A stretch of DNA of 64,000 nucleotides. It comes from Mycolicibacter acidiphilus (GTDB taxonomy: Bacteria; Actinomycetota; Actinomycetes; Mycobacteriales; Mycobacteriaceae). The translations under genes and the position numbers were made by a program. Under the pieces are notes generated by a model. The model had not been told where the DNA came from and searched no databases. It saw nothing but the letters and a program-made list of their open reading frames with translations. Where the stretch lies: assembly GCF_018455725.1 (NCBI RefSeq), contig NZ_JAHCLR010000004.1:121944-185943 (forward strand), read 5' to 3'. Shown here piece after piece: positions 8,845-18,963 of this stretch (position 1 is its first letter; each line of letters begins with the position of its first letter).

Positions 8845-9744
8845 ATGAGGCAGGTGGACTCGACTTTGACCGCACATCGGGGGATGCGGACGCTGGCGGC
8901 GGCGGTCGCCGGTGTTCTGGCACTCGGCGTGGCAGCACCGGCGGACGCGGATCCGGTGCCGCCCCCGCCGCCGGCGCCGCCCGTCACCGCGGACGCGCCG
9001 CCCGCGGACCCGAACGCGCCGGCGCCGCCGCCGGCGGACCCGAATGCGCCGCAGCAGCCGGCGGCCGAGCCGGCCGGACCCGAGCTGGGGCGGGTCGACG
9101 ACCCGGCGGGTGGATTCAGCTACGTGCTGCCCGGCGGCTGGGTGCAGTCCGACACCAGTCACCTCGAGTACGGCTCGTCGCTGCTGAGCAAGAAGACCGG
9201 CGAACCGATGCTGCCCGGCCAACCGGCCCCGGTCGCCAACGACACCCGGATCATCCTCGGCAAGCTCGACCAGCGGCTGTACGCCAACAGTGAGACCGAC
9301 GACGCCAAGGCCGCCGCCCGCCTCGGGTCGGACATGGGCGAGTTCTTCATGCCCTACCCCGGTACGCGCGCCGGGCAGGAGACGACCCCGCTGGCCGGTG
9401 GCGGTCTGACCGGCAGCGCCTCGTACTACGAGGTGAAGTTCACCGACCCGAACAAGCCGGTCGGCCAGATCTGGAGCGGTGTGATCGGCGTGCCGCCGGC
9501 CACCGGTACCGGGCCGCAGACCGATCGGTGGTTCGTGGTGTGGCTGGGCACCGCCAACAACCCGGTGGACCGGGGTGCGGCCAAGGTGCTGGCCGAGTCG
9601 ATCCGGCCGCTGGCCCCGGCCGCGCCGGCCCCGGTGGCCCCGCTCGCGCCGGGGATCGTGTTCCCGGGGCTGCCGGCGCCGCCCGCCCCGCCGCCACCGC
9701 CCGCCCCGCCGGCACCGCCGGCACCGCCCGTCCCGCCCGCATAG
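8845..9744 (+). CDS. apa: Apa: secreted alanine/proline-rich fibronectin-attachment mannoprotein
   Basis: This is a secreted protein that is O-mannosylated in M. tuberculosis and binds fibronectin. The 299-residue product has a signal peptide (after a second in-frame ATG at 8884) ending around ADADP, a Pro/Ala-rich segment, a folded core with [13 protein letters not shown] and [21 protein letters not shown] as in Apa, and a Pro/Ala-rich tail. A TAGGTT hexamer ends 8 bp before the ATG at 8845, in keeping with a leaderless start there. It follows modC, as modD/apa (Rv1860) does in M. tuberculosis. The Pro-rich regions are low complexity and align poorly between species. Confidence 0.93.
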   Translation: MRQVDSTLTAHRGMRTLAAAVAGVLALGVAAPADADPVPPPPPAPPVTADAPPADPNAPAPPPADPNAPQQPAAEPAGPELGRVDDPAGGFSYVLPGGWVQSDTSHLEYGSSLLSKKTGEPMLPGQPAPVANDTRIILGKLDQRLYANSETDDAKAAARLGSDMGEFFMPYPGTRAGQETTPLAGGGLTGSASYYEVKFTDPNKPVGQIWSGVIGVPPATGTGPQTDRWFVVWLGTANNPVDRGAAKVLAESIRPLAPAAPAPVAPLAPGIVFPGLPAPPAPPPPPAPPAPPAPPVPPA

Positions 9745-9754
9745 TCCCCGGACG

Positions 9755-10060
9755 GTGACGGTGACGTTCGCGGCCACCGAGCCGCTGGCCGTCGCGCTCG
9801 CCACCCCGACCGCGGTGAGCTGGCTGGCGTACCTGGTGATCGGCGGTGTCGCCGGCTGGCTGGCGAACCGGATCATGGGCGGCGACTCCGGCATCCTGCT
9901 CAACGTCGGCATCGGCGTGATCGGCGGCTTCGTCGGCGGCATGCTGCTCGGCTGGCTCGGCGTCGACGTCGAGCACGGCCGCAAATGGTTCACGTTCTTC
10001 GTCTCGCTGGGCGGCGCGATCCTGCTGCTGGGGATCGTCGGCCTCGTTCGCCGCAGATAG
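9755..10060 (+). CDS. GlsB/YeaQ/YmgE-family small membrane protein
   Basis: This protein of about 101 residues contains three glycine-rich transmembrane segments ([57 protein letters not shown]), the pattern of the transglycosylase-associated GlsB/YeaQ/YmgE family. The biochemical role of the family is not established. The GTG at 9755, 10 bp after the apa stop, is the most likely start, but a GTG two codons later would serve equally. It corresponds to Rv1861 and is probably transcribed with apa. Confidence 0.8.
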   Translation: MTVTFAATEPLAVALATPTAVSWLAYLVIGGVAGWLANRIMGGDSGILLNVGIGVIGGFVGGMLLGWLGVDVEHGRKWFTFFVSLGGAILLLGIVGLVRRR

Positions 10061-10100
10061 TGCCGCCGAGCGGGTGCGCACCCCGGGGTCAGCGCGCACC

Positions 10101-11144
10101 ATGGATGGCATGGCCGTGCCGTACTGGGTGCCGGACGCCACGATGAGCGCCTGGCGGGTGCATCGCCCCGGACCGATGCGTGACGGGCCGCTGCGCCGGG
10201 TCAGCACCGCGGTGCCGCAGCCGCAACCGTCCGAACTGCTGGTCGCCGTGCACGCCTGCGGGGTGTGCCGCACCGACCTGCACGTCACCGAAGGCGACCT
10301 GCCGGTGCACCGCAGCGAGGTCACCCCCGGCCACGAGGTGGTCGGTGAGGTGGTCGAAGTCGGCGCAGACGCCGGCACCGAGTTCGCGGTGGGCGACCGG
10401 GTCGGGATCGCCTGGTTGCGGCAGACCTGCGGATCCTGCCGGTACTGCCGCCGCGGCGACGAGAACCTCTGCCCGAATTCCCGGTACACCGGCTGGGACG
10501 ACGACGGCGGTTACGCCGAGTTCGCCACCGTGCCGGCCGCGTTCGCCCATCATCTGCCGGTCGGCTACAGCGACAGCGAACTGGCGCCGCTGCTGTGCGC
10601 CGGCATCATCGGATACCGGTCGCTGCGCTGCGCCGACCTGCCGGCGGGTGGCCGGCTCGGGCTGTATGGATTCGGCGGCAGCGCGCACATCACCGCGCAG
10701 GTCGCGATCGCGCAGGGCGCGGAGGTGCACGTGATGACCCGTGACCCGCGGGCCCGGGAACTGGCACTGGATCTGGGCGCGGCGTCGGTGCAGGGCGCAG
10801 CCGATCCGCCGCCGGTGCCGCTGGACTCGGCGATCCTGTTCGCCCCGGTCGGTGAACTGGTGCCACCGGCGTGCGAGGCGCTGGATCGGGGCGGCACGCT
10901 GGCGATCGCCGGCATCCACCTCACCGACATCCCGGTCCTGAACTACCAGCGGCACCTGTTCCAGGAGCGCCGGATCCGGTCGGTCACGTCGAACACCCGC
11001 GCCGATGCCCGGGCGTTTCTGGACTTCGCCGGCCGGCACCACATCAACGTCACCACACCGGAGTACTCGCTGGGCGAAGCCGACCGCGCCCTGGCCGATC
11101 TGGCGGCCGGCCGGATCGCCGGCGCGGCGGTGCTGCTGGTGTGA
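10101..11144 (+). CDS. adhA: zinc-dependent alcohol dehydrogenase
   Basis: This is a medium-chain, zinc-dependent alcohol dehydrogenase that interconverts alcohols and aldehydes with NAD(P). Catalytic-zinc ligands are visible in [10 protein letters not shown] and GHEVVG, and the structural zinc site is [15 protein letters not shown], with all four cysteines present. A Rossmann region [10 protein letters not shown] follows. The start is uncertain: ATG codons at 10101, 10110 and 10143 are all in frame, and the family core begins just after the last one. It corresponds to Rv1862. The gene is followed within 7 bp by three tandem hairpin repeats that separate it from the convergent CPBP gene. Confidence 0.9.
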   Translation: MDGMAVPYWVPDATMSAWRVHRPGPMRDGPLRRVSTAVPQPQPSELLVAVHACGVCRTDLHVTEGDLPVHRSEVTPGHEVVGEVVEVGADAGTEFAVGDRVGIAWLRQTCGSCRYCRRGDENLCPNSRYTGWDDDGGYAEFATVPAAFAHHLPVGYSDSELAPLLCAGIIGYRSLRCADLPAGGRLGLYGFGGSAHITAQVAIAQGAEVHVMTRDPRARELALDLGAASVQGAADPPPVPLDSAILFAPVGELVPPACEALDRGGTLAIAGIHLTDIPVLNYQRHLFQERRIRSVTSNTRADARAFLDFAGRHHINVTTPEYSLGEADRALADLAAGRIAGAAVLLV

Positions 11145-11150
11145 GCCCGG

Positions 11151-11321
11151 ATCTATGCGGCGGTCCCAGTTTCGGCTCTCCTCCGTCGAGCCTCGCTGAA
11201 CCGCGGGGTCTATTCGGCGGTCCCAGCTTCGGCTCTCCTCCGTCGAGCCTCGCTGAACCGCCGGGTCTATGCGGCGGTCCCAGCTTCGGCTCTCCTGCGT
11301 CGAGCCTCGCTGAACCGCCTG
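11151..11321. repeat. three tandem 57-bp hairpin-forming repeat units
   Basis: Three nearly identical units begin at 11151, 11208 and 11265, with an exact 57-bp period and only scattered substitutions. Each unit contains an interrupted inverted repeat: GGCGGT...ACCGCC outside and AGC-N2-CGGCTC facing GAGCC-N2-GCT inside, around a loop of about nine bases. Each copy can therefore fold into a hairpin in RNA from either strand. The array fills the gap between the convergent stops of adhA and the CPBP gene. It resembles a MIRU/VNTR locus, and its position suits a two-way transcription terminator. Confidence 0.88.
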
Positions 11322-11322
11322 A

Positions 11323-12090
11323 TCAGGCCCCCAGGTGCCAGACCAGGGCCGCGGCCAGCGCGCCCACCCCGTTCAGTGACCAATGCAGTGCGATCGGGGC
11401 GATCAGGCTGCCGCTGCGCCGACGCAGCCAGCTGAACACGAAACCGGCCGCCCCGGTGGCGAGCACGGCCAGCAGCACACCGATGAGCATGCCGGGCACA
11501 CCGCCGCCGAACAGCCGGGTGAAACCGACGTTGCTGCCGGTCAACCCCAGCGATGTCGCGACATGCCACAGGCCGAACAGCAGGGACCCGGCCGCGGCGA
11601 CGCCCCGGAACCCCCAGGCGCGGTGCAGCGCGCCGTGCAGGGCGCCCCGAAACGCCAGTTCCTCGGGGATCACCGTCTGCAGCGGGATGATCAGCATCGA
11701 CGCGACCAGGGCGCCGGAGACGGTTGCGTAGTGGTTGTTGAGGAACATCGGCCGGGTCCAGGGCAGCGCCGCGCCGATCGCGATCACCGCCACCACGGCC
11801 AGCACCGCCGCCGCCGCGTAACCCACCCCCGCCTTCCAGTGCGCCCGGCCCAGACCGAGTTCGGCCCAGGTCAAACCGTTGCAGCGGACCAGCGCCACCA
11901 GGCCGACGGCCGCGAGCGGGACCGTGATGATGCTCGCCCGGGGCGTGGTGAAGTGCGCGATCAGGTTGGCCAGCGCCAGCACCACCACGACGACGGCGAC
12001 GTCGGTGTAGACACGGAAATGGTTCAGCGCGGACAGCTGCGGCACGAGGGAGTCGGGCAGCCCGGCCGCCGCGCACTCGGAAGCAGGCAT
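11323..12090 (-). CDS. CPBP (CAAX/Abi) family intramembrane protease homologue
   Basis: This 255-residue multi-pass membrane protein has the CPBP glutamic-protease motifs: EELAFRG (the EExxxR motif) and LLFGLWHVAT, which carries the conserved His. A third His occurs in PIALHWSLNG. Family members process prenylated or bacteriocin-like peptides or take part in membrane stress, but the substrate here is unknown. A TAGACT hexamer ends 9 bp before the ATG at 12090. The stop codon lies directly against the last hairpin repeat. It corresponds to Rv1863c. Confidence 0.85.
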   Translation of the reverse strand: MPASECAAAGLPDSLVPQLSALNHFRVYTDVAVVVVVLALANLIAHFTTPRASIITVPLAAVGLVALVRCNGLTWAELGLGRAHWKAGVGYAAAAVLAVVAVIAIGAALPWTRPMFLNNHYATVSGALVASMLIIPLQTVIPEELAFRGALHGALHRAWGFRGVAAAGSLLFGLWHVATSLGLTGSNVGFTRLFGGGVPGMLIGVLLAVLATGAAGFVFSWLRRRSGSLIAPIALHWSLNGVGALAAALVWHLGA

Positions 12091-12115
12091 CGACCGCGCA
12101 GTCTACCCGCGCGGG

Positions 12116-12529
12116 CTACGGCGTGCTCGGTGTCGAGGTGCGGGGCGCGCTGACCGGGGAGCACAGCACCCGCGCCGGGGTGCCGGCCGCAGTGCTCTCG
12201 CTGATCACCTTGCCGTCCACCGAGATCCGGCAGGTCAGCGAACCGGGCCCCTGCGCGCTCAGCGAATAGGGGATGGCGTGCTCCTGGCTGGCGCCGTAGC
12301 CGCTGATCTGCACCGACCAGGGCAGTGTGACGTTGGTGGCGTGCTGCTGCCCGTAGTTGGTCTGGTAGGTGACGTAGGTCGCGACCCCGGCGCCGGACAG
12401 GTCGTACCGGATGGCGATCCGGTGCGGCGGGTAGGGTTCGGCGCCGGCGACCGGGACGACCGTGACGGCTGCCGCCGCGACCACGGTGCCCAGCAGCAGC
12501 GCCCTGCGGGATGACGGTTGACCGGTCAT
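12116..12529 (-). CDS. MmpS-like secreted/membrane-anchored protein
   Basis: This 137-residue protein has an N-terminal hydrophobic segment (LLLGTVVAAAAVTVVPVAGA) and a beta-rich domain with IRYDLSGAGVATYVTYQTN, LPWSVQISGYG and LTCRISVDGKVI. This is the pattern of the MmpS accessory proteins that partner MmpL lipid exporters. A pair of cysteines (in LTCRI and VLCSP) could form the usual disulfide. No mmpL gene is nearby, so it is an orphan. TACAGT ends 7 bp before the ATG at 12529, favouring that start over the in-frame GTG three codons upstream. Confidence 0.7.
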   Translation of the reverse strand: MTGQPSSRRALLLGTVVAAAAVTVVPVAGAEPYPPHRIAIRYDLSGAGVATYVTYQTNYGQQHATNVTLPWSVQISGYGASQEHAIPYSLSAQGPGSLTCRISVDGKVISESTAAGTPARVLCSPVSAPRTSTPSTP

Positions 12530-12553
12530 GGGCGTCACTGTATCCCGGCACCG

Positions 12554-14953
12554 TCACCGGCCGTGCTGGTTCGGCCCGCTGCCGTCGCGGGTCCAGCCGG
12601 CGATCGCCGGATCGTCCTCGCCGTGCTCCCGGGTGTAGCGCCGGGCGGCCAGCCGGGCGTCGACCATCCGCTGACGCAGTCCAGCGCAGCGCTCACCCAG
12701 GCTCGGCACCCGGTCGACGACGTCGATCACCAGGTGGAACCGGTCGAGGTCGTTGAGCATCACCATGTCGAACGGTGTCGTGGTGGTGCCCCGCTCGCGA
12801 TAGCCGCGCACATGTATCTGGGCGTGATTGGTCCGGCGGTAGGTCAACCGGTGGATCAGCCACGGGTAGCCGTGGTAGGCGAACAGCACCGGCCGGTCCC
12901 GGGTGAACAGCGAGTCGAACTCCCGGTCGGACAGACCGTGCGGATGTTCGGTGTCCGGTTGCAGTCGCATGATGTCGACGACGTTGACCACCCGCACCGC
13001 CAGGTCGGGCAGCTCCCGGCGCAGGATGTCGGCGGCGGCCAGCGTCTCGCTGGTGGGGATGTCCCCGGCGCAGGCCAGCACCACGTCCGGTTCGCCGGTG
13101 GCGGTGCCCGCCCAGTCCCAGACGCCCAGGCCGCGGGTGCAGTGCGCGACGGCCTCGGCCATCGTCAGATATGCCAGCGCGGGCTGCTTGCCGGCGACGA
13201 TCACGTTGACGTAGTCGCGGCTGCGCAGGCAGTGGTCGGCCACCGACAGCAGCGTGTTGCCGTCCGGCGGGAAATACACCCGCACCACCTCGGGCCGCTT
13301 GTTGGCCACCAGATCCACGAACCCGGGATCCTGGTGCGACGCCCCGTTGTGGTCCTGCCGCCAGACGTGGGAGGTGAGCAGGTAGTTCAGCGAGGCGATC
13401 GGTCGCCGCCACGGCAGTTCCCGGCTCACCGCAAGCCATTTCGCGTGCTGGTTGAACATCGAGTCGACGATGTGCACGAACGCCTCGTAGCAGTTGAACA
13501 GCCCGTGCCGGCCGGTCAGCAGATAACCCTCCAGCCAGCCCTGGCAGAGATGCTCGGAGAGCACCTCGAGCACCCGCCCGTCGGCGGCCAGGTGGTCGTC
13601 GGCGGGTTCGACGTCGGACAGCCACACCCGGTCGGTCGACTCGAACACCGCGCCCAGCCGGTTGGACGCGGTCTCATCGGGACCCATCAGCCGGAACCGG
13701 TCGCCGTTGCGGGTGATCACATCCCGCAGGAACTCGCCGAGCACCCGCGTCGCCTGGTGGAACTCGGTGGCGGGCCGCGTCACCGGCACCGCGTAGTCGC
13801 GGAAGTCCGGCAGGTCCAGCTCACGCAGCAGCAGGCCGCCGTTGGCGTGCGGGTTGGCGCTCATCCGGCGTTCGCCGCGTGGCGCCAGGGCGGCCAGTTC
13901 CGGTCGCAGCCGCCCGGCCGCGTCGAACAACTCGTCCGGGCGGTAGCTGCGCAGCCAGTCGGCCAGTTGCGCCCGATGCGCGGGGTTGTCGCGGGTCGCG
14001 GCCAGCGGCACCTGGTGCGCCCGCCAGGTGCCTTCCACCTGCACACCGTCGACCACCCGCGGCCCCGTCCACCCCTTGGGGGTGCGCAGCAGGATCATCG
14101 GCCACACCGGCCGTTCCGGTGTCGCGGTCTTCGCACCGTCGCGCGCGGACCGCTGGATGGCGGCGATGTCGTCGAACGCGTCGTCGAGCGCGGCCGCCAG
14201 CTGCCGGTGCACATCGGCGGGGTCGTCGCCGGCGACGGTGATCGGCCGGTACCCGTAGCCGCGCATCAGCGATTCCAGTTCCGAGTGCGGGATCCGCGCC
14301 AGCACAGTCGGATTGGCGATCTTGTAACCGTTGAGGTGCAGGACCGGAAGTACTGCGCCGTCCACGGCCGGGTTCAGGAACTTGTTCGAGTGCCAGCTGG
14401 CGGCCAGCGGCCCGGTTTCGGCCTCGCCGTCGCCGACGACGCAGGCCACCACCAGATCCGGGTTGTCGAACGCCGCACCATAGGCGTGCACCAGTGCGTA
14501 GCCGAGCTCGCCGCCCTCGTGGATCGACCCGGGCGTCTCGGCGGCGACGTGACTGGGAATCCCGCCGGGAAACGAGAACTGCCGGAACAGCTTCCGCAGG
14601 CCCTCGGTGTTCTGCCCGATGCCGGTGTACACCTCGCTGTAGGTGCCCTCCAGGTAGGCGTTGGCCACCAGCGCGGGGCCGCCGTGCCCGGGGCCGGTGA
14701 CGTAGATGATGTCGGCGTCTCGATCCCGGATGATCCGATTCAGGTGCGCGTAGAGCAGGTTCAGTCCGGGCGTGGTGCCCCAGTGCCCGAGCAGCCGCGG
14801 CTTGACGTGCTCCGGGGCCAGCGGCTCGGCGAGCAGCGGGTTGTCCAGCAGATAGATCTGACCGACCGACAGGTAGTTGGCGGCACGCCAGTACGCGTCG
14901 ATCAGGGCGAGTTCGTCGTCCTGCGGTTCCCGTCGCGCCACCGGTGCGCTCAT
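12554..14953 (-). CDS. xfp: D-xylulose 5-phosphate/D-fructose 6-phosphate phosphoketolase
   Basis: This thiamine-diphosphate enzyme splits xylulose 5-phosphate (or fructose 6-phosphate) with phosphate to give acetyl phosphate and glyceraldehyde 3-phosphate (or erythrose 4-phosphate). The 799-residue length is standard. Family motifs are abundant: [15 protein letters not shown]-like [40 protein letters not shown] and [10 protein letters not shown]. The start is the ATG at 14953; the frame remains open upstream, but that part is antisense to the divergent CoA-transferase gene. As I recall, M. tuberculosis lacks this enzyme, so it marks a metabolic difference. Together with zwf and two 6PGDHs in this window it offers a carbon-saving shunt to acetyl phosphate. 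Confidence 0.95.
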   Translation of the reverse strand: MSAPVARREPQDDELALIDAYWRAANYLSVGQIYLLDNPLLAEPLAPEHVKPRLLGHWGTTPGLNLLYAHLNRIIRDRDADIIYVTGPGHGGPALVANAYLEGTYSEVYTGIGQNTEGLRKLFRQFSFPGGIPSHVAAETPGSIHEGGELGYALVHAYGAAFDNPDLVVACVVGDGEAETGPLAASWHSNKFLNPAVDGAVLPVLHLNGYKIANPTVLARIPHSELESLMRGYGYRPITVAGDDPADVHRQLAAALDDAFDDIAAIQRSARDGAKTATPERPVWPMILLRTPKGWTGPRVVDGVQVEGTWRAHQVPLAATRDNPAHRAQLADWLRSYRPDELFDAAGRLRPELAALAPRGERRMSANPHANGGLLLRELDLPDFRDYAVPVTRPATEFHQATRVLGEFLRDVITRNGDRFRLMGPDETASNRLGAVFESTDRVWLSDVEPADDHLAADGRVLEVLSEHLCQGWLEGYLLTGRHGLFNCYEAFVHIVDSMFNQHAKWLAVSRELPWRRPIASLNYLLTSHVWRQDHNGASHQDPGFVDLVANKRPEVVRVYFPPDGNTLLSVADHCLRSRDYVNVIVAGKQPALAYLTMAEAVAHCTRGLGVWDWAGTATGEPDVVLACAGDIPTSETLAAADILRRELPDLAVRVVNVVDIMRLQPDTEHPHGLSDREFDSLFTRDRPVLFAYHGYPWLIHRLTYRRTNHAQIHVRGYRERGTTTTPFDMVMLNDLDRFHLVIDVVDRVPSLGERCAGLRQRMVDARLAARRYTREHGEDDPAIAGWTRDGSGPNQHGR

Positions 14954-15010
14954 CCTGACGATTCTCCGTGTCGAACCCGCGCCCGGACAAGGGTTAATTA
15001 CCCTGGCGGT

Positions 15011-17383
15011 GTGCTGCTGGAATCGGTGCGCGTCCTGGATCTCGCCGGTGCGGAAGCCGACGCCGTCACCCGGCTGCTCGCCGACCTGGGCGCCGACGTG
15101 CTCAAGGTGGAGCCGCCCGGCGGCAGCCCGGCCCGCCGCCAACGGCCCGCCCTGGCCGGCGCGAGCATCGGGTTCGCCCTGCACAACGCGAACAAGCGCA
15201 GCATCGTGCTGGACCCCGCGGACGACGCCGACCGGAGCCGGCTGGTCGACCTGGCCGGTGCCGCCGACATCGTGGTGGACAGCGGCCGGCCGGGCCGCGC
15301 CGCCGACTACGGGACGTCCTGCGCGGCGCTGGCCGACCGGTTCGGTCAGCTGGTGACGATGTCGGTCACCGATTTCGGCATGACCGGCCCGCGGGCGGCG
15401 TGGCGGGCCACCGACGCGGTGCTCTACGGACTGTCGGGTGCGCTGTCGCGGTCCGGGCCGGCCACCGGGGTTCCGGTGCTGCCGCCGGACGGGATCGCGT
15501 CGGCGACCGCCGCGGTGCAGGCCGTCTGGGCGGTGCTGGTCGCCTACCACCACCGACTGCGCTGCGGCTCCGGCGATTACATCGACTTCGCCCGGTTCGA
15601 CGCCGTGGCGATGGTGCTCGACCCGGTGTTCGGCGCGCAGGGCCAGGTCGCGGCGGCCCGTCGCGGACCGACCCGGTGGCGGGGACGGCCGCGGAACCAG
15701 GACGCCTACCCGATCTACCCGTGCCGGGACGGCTACGTCCGGCTCTGCGTGATGGCGCCGCGGCAGTGGCGCGGCCTGCGCCGCTGGCTGGGTGAGCCGC
15801 CGGCGTTCCAGGACGACAAATACGACGTGATCGGGGAGCGGTTCGCGGTCTGGCCGCAGCTCAGCGTGCTGATCGGGGAGTTGTTCGCCCGGCACACCAG
15901 GGCCGAACTGGTGACGGCCGGGCAGGCCCACGGGGTGCCGATCGCCGAGGTGCTCGCGCCGGCGCAGGCGCTGCGCGGTGAGCACTTCGCGGCGGCCGGC
16001 GCGGTCGCCGAGGTCGACCTGACGCCGCAGGTGCGGGCGACGGCGCCGCTGGGCTACTACGTGGTCGACGGTGTTCGGGCGGGGTTTCGCACGCCCGCAC
16101 CGGCCGCTGGTGACGCCGGGTCGTGGCGCTCGGATCCTGCTGCGGCGCCGGCCGTTTCGGCGGCGGTCGACGCCCGCCCGTTCGAGGGCCTGCGGATCGT
16201 CGACCTGGGTGTGATCGTGGCCGGCGGCGAGGCCACCCGGCTCTTCGCCGACCTCGGCGCCGAGGTCATCAAGGTGGAGAGCGCGGACTACCCGGACGGG
16301 CTGCGGCAAGCGCGGCCCGGTGCGGCGATGAGCGAATCGTTCGCCTGGACGCACCGCAACAGTCTGGGGTTCGGGCTGGATCTGCGCAGCGCGGCCGGTA
16401 GGGCGGTGTTCGAACGGCTGGTCGGTGCGGCCGACGCGGTCTTCGCCAACTTCAAACCGGGAGTGCTTGCCGCTCTTGGCTTTCCCTACGAGGCGCTGCA
16501 CGACGTCAACCCGCGGCTGGTGCTGGCCGAGAGCAGTGCGTTCGGCGCGGTCGGGCCGTGGAGTCACCGGATGGGCTACGGACCGCTGGTCCGGGCGAGC
16601 ACCGGGGTCACCGCGCTGTGGACTGCGCCGGAGACCGACCGGGCCGGCGGCCGGCACCCGTTCTACGACGCGACGACCGTCTTCCCCGACCACGTGGTCG
16701 CCCGGGTGACGGCGATCGGCGCGCTGGCCGCACTGATCCACAGTCGGCGGACCGGCGCCGGATCGCATGTGCAGGTGTCGCAGGCCGAGGCCGCCGTCAA
16801 CCAGCTCGACACCCGATACGTGGCGGCGGCCGCCGGTGCGGCCGTCGAGGACGACACCGCCCTGCACCTGCTCTGCCCGTGCGCCGGGGATGACGAATGG
16901 TGCGTCGTCTCCGTCCGCGACGACGACGACTGGCGTTGCGTCGCAGCGTTGTTCGGCCGCCCGGAGCTCGTCGACGATGCGCGGTTCGCCACCGGTGCGG
17001 CCCGCTGCGCCCACCGGGCTGCGGTGGGGGCGGTGCTCGCGGAGTTCACCGGCACCCGCCCGCCCGGCCGGGTCGCCGAACTGCTGCAGGTCGCCGGGGT
17101 GCCGGCCGCGCCGATGAACCGGCCACCGGACATCGCCGAGGACCCGCAACTGGTGCACCGCAAGGTGTTCGCCGCGATGACCCACCCGCTGATCGAGCAC
17201 CCGCTGCCCGCCGAGACGGGGCCGGCTCCGTTCCGTACGATCGCGCCCGCAGCGTGTCGGCCGGCGCCGCTGCCCGGCCAGGACACCCGGGCGATCTGCC
17301 GCGGTGTGCTCGCGATGGATGCGGACGAGACCGAGCGGTTGATCGCCGACGGCGTGCTGTTTGCGCATGAGTCCGGTGGTTAA
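15011..17383 (+). CDS. two-domain CaiB/BaiF (type III) CoA-transferase
   Basis: The 790-residue protein contains two tandem class III CoA-transferase domains, whereas most family members have one of about 400 residues. The N-half starts [31 protein letters not shown], shown here in part only, and the C-half repeats the pattern with [20 protein letters not shown] and [10 protein letters not shown]. Likely catalytic aspartates are in VLPPDGIAS (N-half) and TVFPDHVVA (C-half). The protein should move CoA between carboxylic acids; the substrates are unknown. A TACCCT hexamer ends 6 bp before the GTG at 15011, suggesting a leaderless transcript. It corresponds to Rv1866 and probably acts with the thiolase-like gene 10 bp downstream. 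Confidence 0.88.
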   Translation: MLLESVRVLDLAGAEADAVTRLLADLGADVLKVEPPGGSPARRQRPALAGASIGFALHNANKRSIVLDPADDADRSRLVDLAGAADIVVDSGRPGRAADYGTSCAALADRFGQLVTMSVTDFGMTGPRAAWRATDAVLYGLSGALSRSGPATGVPVLPPDGIASATAAVQAVWAVLVAYHHRLRCGSGDYIDFARFDAVAMVLDPVFGAQGQVAAARRGPTRWRGRPRNQDAYPIYPCRDGYVRLCVMAPRQWRGLRRWLGEPPAFQDDKYDVIGERFAVWPQLSVLIGELFARHTRAELVTAGQAHGVPIAEVLAPAQALRGEHFAAAGAVAEVDLTPQVRATAPLGYYVVDGVRAGFRTPAPAAGDAGSWRSDPAAAPAVSAAVDARPFEGLRIVDLGVIVAGGEATRLFADLGAEVIKVESADYPDGLRQARPGAAMSESFAWTHRNSLGFGLDLRSAAGRAVFERLVGAADAVFANFKPGVLAALGFPYEALHDVNPRLVLAESSAFGAVGPWSHRMGYGPLVRASTGVTALWTAPETDRAGGRHPFYDATTVFPDHVVARVTAIGALAALIHSRRTGAGSHVQVSQAEAAVNQLDTRYVAAAAGAAVEDDTALHLLCPCAGDDEWCVVSVRDDDDWRCVAALFGRPELVDDARFATGAARCAHRAAVGAVLAEFTGTRPPGRVAELLQVAGVPAAPMNRPPDIAEDPQLVHRKVFAAMTHPLIEHPLPAETGPAPFRTIAPAACRPAPLPGQDTRAICRGVLAMDADETERLIADGVLFAHESGG

Positions 17384-17393
17384 TGTTGCGCGC

Positions 17394-18872
17394 ATGCCCG
17401 TAGATCCCAGAACGCCGGTGCTAATCGGCTACGGCCAGCTCAACCACCACGGCACCGGTGACGACCACCTCGAGCCGGTGGACCTGATGGCCGCCGCGGC
17501 CCGACGCGCCGCCGACGAGCGGGTGCTCGCCGCCGTCGATGTCATCCGGGTCGTCAACCTGTTCTCGGTGTTCTACCGGAATCCGGGGTTGCTGGTGGCG
17601 GACCGGATCGGTGCCCGCGAACCGGCCAGCGGCTACAGCAGCGTCGGCGGGAACGTGCCGCAGACCCTGGTCAACCAGGCCTGCCTGGACATCGCGGCGG
17701 GGCGGGCCGACGTCGTTCTGCTGACCGGTGCGGAGATGTGGCGGACCCGAACCCGGCTGCGGGCGGCGGGGGAGCGGCTGGCGTTCACCGCCCAGGACGA
17801 GTCGGTGCCGCCGGCCGAGCCGATCGGCGCGGACGTGCCGATGGTGGGCCCGGCCGAGGCGCGCGTCGGCCTGGACCGGCCGTCCTATGTCTATCCGCTG
17901 TTCGAGCAGGCGCTGCGGATCAGTGCCGGTGACGGGGTCGACGAGCATCGCCGCCGGATCGGCGCGCTGTGGGAGCGGTTCAGCGCGGTCGCGGTCGACA
18001 ACCCGCACGCCTGGATCCGGGAGCCGGTCGACGCGACGCAGATCTGGCAGGAGAGCCCGTCGAACCGGATGATCAGCTGGCCCTACACCAAGCTGCTGAA
18101 CTCCAACAACATGGTTGACCAGGCGGCGGCGCTGGTGCTGACGTCGACCGGCCGGGCGACCGAACTGGGTGTGCCGGCGGAGCGTTGGATCTACCCGCAG
18201 GCCGGCACCGACGCCCACGACAGCTACGCGGTCGCCGAGCGCGCCGAACTGGACCGCTCACCGGCCATCCGGATCGCCGGGGCGCGTGCCCTGGAACTGG
18301 CCGGTGTCGGCGTCGACGACCTGGACTACGTCGACCTGTACTCGTGCTTCCCGTCGGCGGTGCAGGTGGCCGCGGCCGAACTCGGCCTGCGCGTTGACGA
18401 TCCGGGCCGGCCGCTGACGATCACCGGTGGGCTGACGTTCGCCGGCGGGCCGTGGAACAACTACGTCATGCACTCCATCGCCACCCTGGCCGAGTTGCTG
18501 ACCGCCAACCCGGGGCGGCGCGGGCTGATTACCGCCAACGGCGGCTTCCTGACCAAGCACAGCTTCGGGGTGTACGGCACCGAGCCGCCGCCGAACGGAT
18601 TCCGATGGGAAGACGTTCAATCCGAGGTGGACCGGCAGCCGACCCGGCCGGCGCTTGAGCAGTGGGCCGGGCGCGGGACCGTGGAGTCCTGGACCACCGC
18701 GTTCGACCGGTCCGGGCAGCCGGAGAAGGCGTTCCTGGCGGTGCGCACCCCGGACGGGGCCCGCACCTGGGCGCAGATCACCGACGGGGAGCAGGTGCGG
18801 CGAACCGTGCACGAGGACGTCGCCGATGGTGCCGTCGACGTGCGCGAGGACGGCACCGCAGCGCTGGTCTAG
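17394..18872 (+). CDS. thiolase-superfamily acetyl-CoA acetyltransferase-like protein
   Basis: This protein belongs to the thiolase superfamily and is related to lipid-transfer-type acetyl-CoA acetyltransferases. The 492-residue product has [11 protein letters not shown] at the N-terminus, a probable active-site Cys in [14 protein letters not shown], and C-terminal [11 protein letters not shown] and [13 protein letters not shown], which hold the catalytic His region. The usual C-terminal CxG cysteine is not evident, so it may be a non-classical member. The ATG at 17394 is preceded by TAATGT 7 bp upstream. An in-frame ATG at 17361 would overlap the preceding gene. It corresponds to Rv1867 and is linked to the CoA-transferase. 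Confidence 0.8.
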   Translation: MPVDPRTPVLIGYGQLNHHGTGDDHLEPVDLMAAAARRAADERVLAAVDVIRVVNLFSVFYRNPGLLVADRIGAREPASGYSSVGGNVPQTLVNQACLDIAAGRADVVLLTGAEMWRTRTRLRAAGERLAFTAQDESVPPAEPIGADVPMVGPAEARVGLDRPSYVYPLFEQALRISAGDGVDEHRRRIGALWERFSAVAVDNPHAWIREPVDATQIWQESPSNRMISWPYTKLLNSNNMVDQAAALVLTSTGRATELGVPAERWIYPQAGTDAHDSYAVAERAELDRSPAIRIAGARALELAGVGVDDLDYVDLYSCFPSAVQVAAAELGLRVDDPGRPLTITGGLTFAGGPWNNYVMHSIATLAELLTANPGRRGLITANGGFLTKHSFGVYGTEPPPNGFRWEDVQSEVDRQPTRPALEQWAGRGTVESWTTAFDRSGQPEKAFLAVRTPDGARTWAQITDGEQVRRTVHEDVADGAVDVREDGTAALV

Positions 18873-18963
18873 CGTCGGGCCCGCGGGAAATCTCGCACTG
18901 CGGCAACCGATAACGCAATCGGCGGTATGGTGGGCGAATCGACTGTGAAAGAGAGTGCCGCCC

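Noticed and set aside
8950-9070. Tandem DNA repeats in apa
   Set aside because: The GC-rich repetition reflects Pro/Ala coding in a known low-complexity protein region, not an independent repeat element.
11151-11321. CRISPR array
   Set aside because: The repeats are directly adjacent with a 57-bp period and no variable spacers, and no cas genes are present.
12518-17383. 1600-codon open frames on both strands across xfp and the CoA-transferase
   Set aside because: Only the xfp part (minus, 12554-14953) and the CoA-transferase part (plus, 15011-17383) have family sequence. The rest is antisense read-through typical of high-GC DNA.
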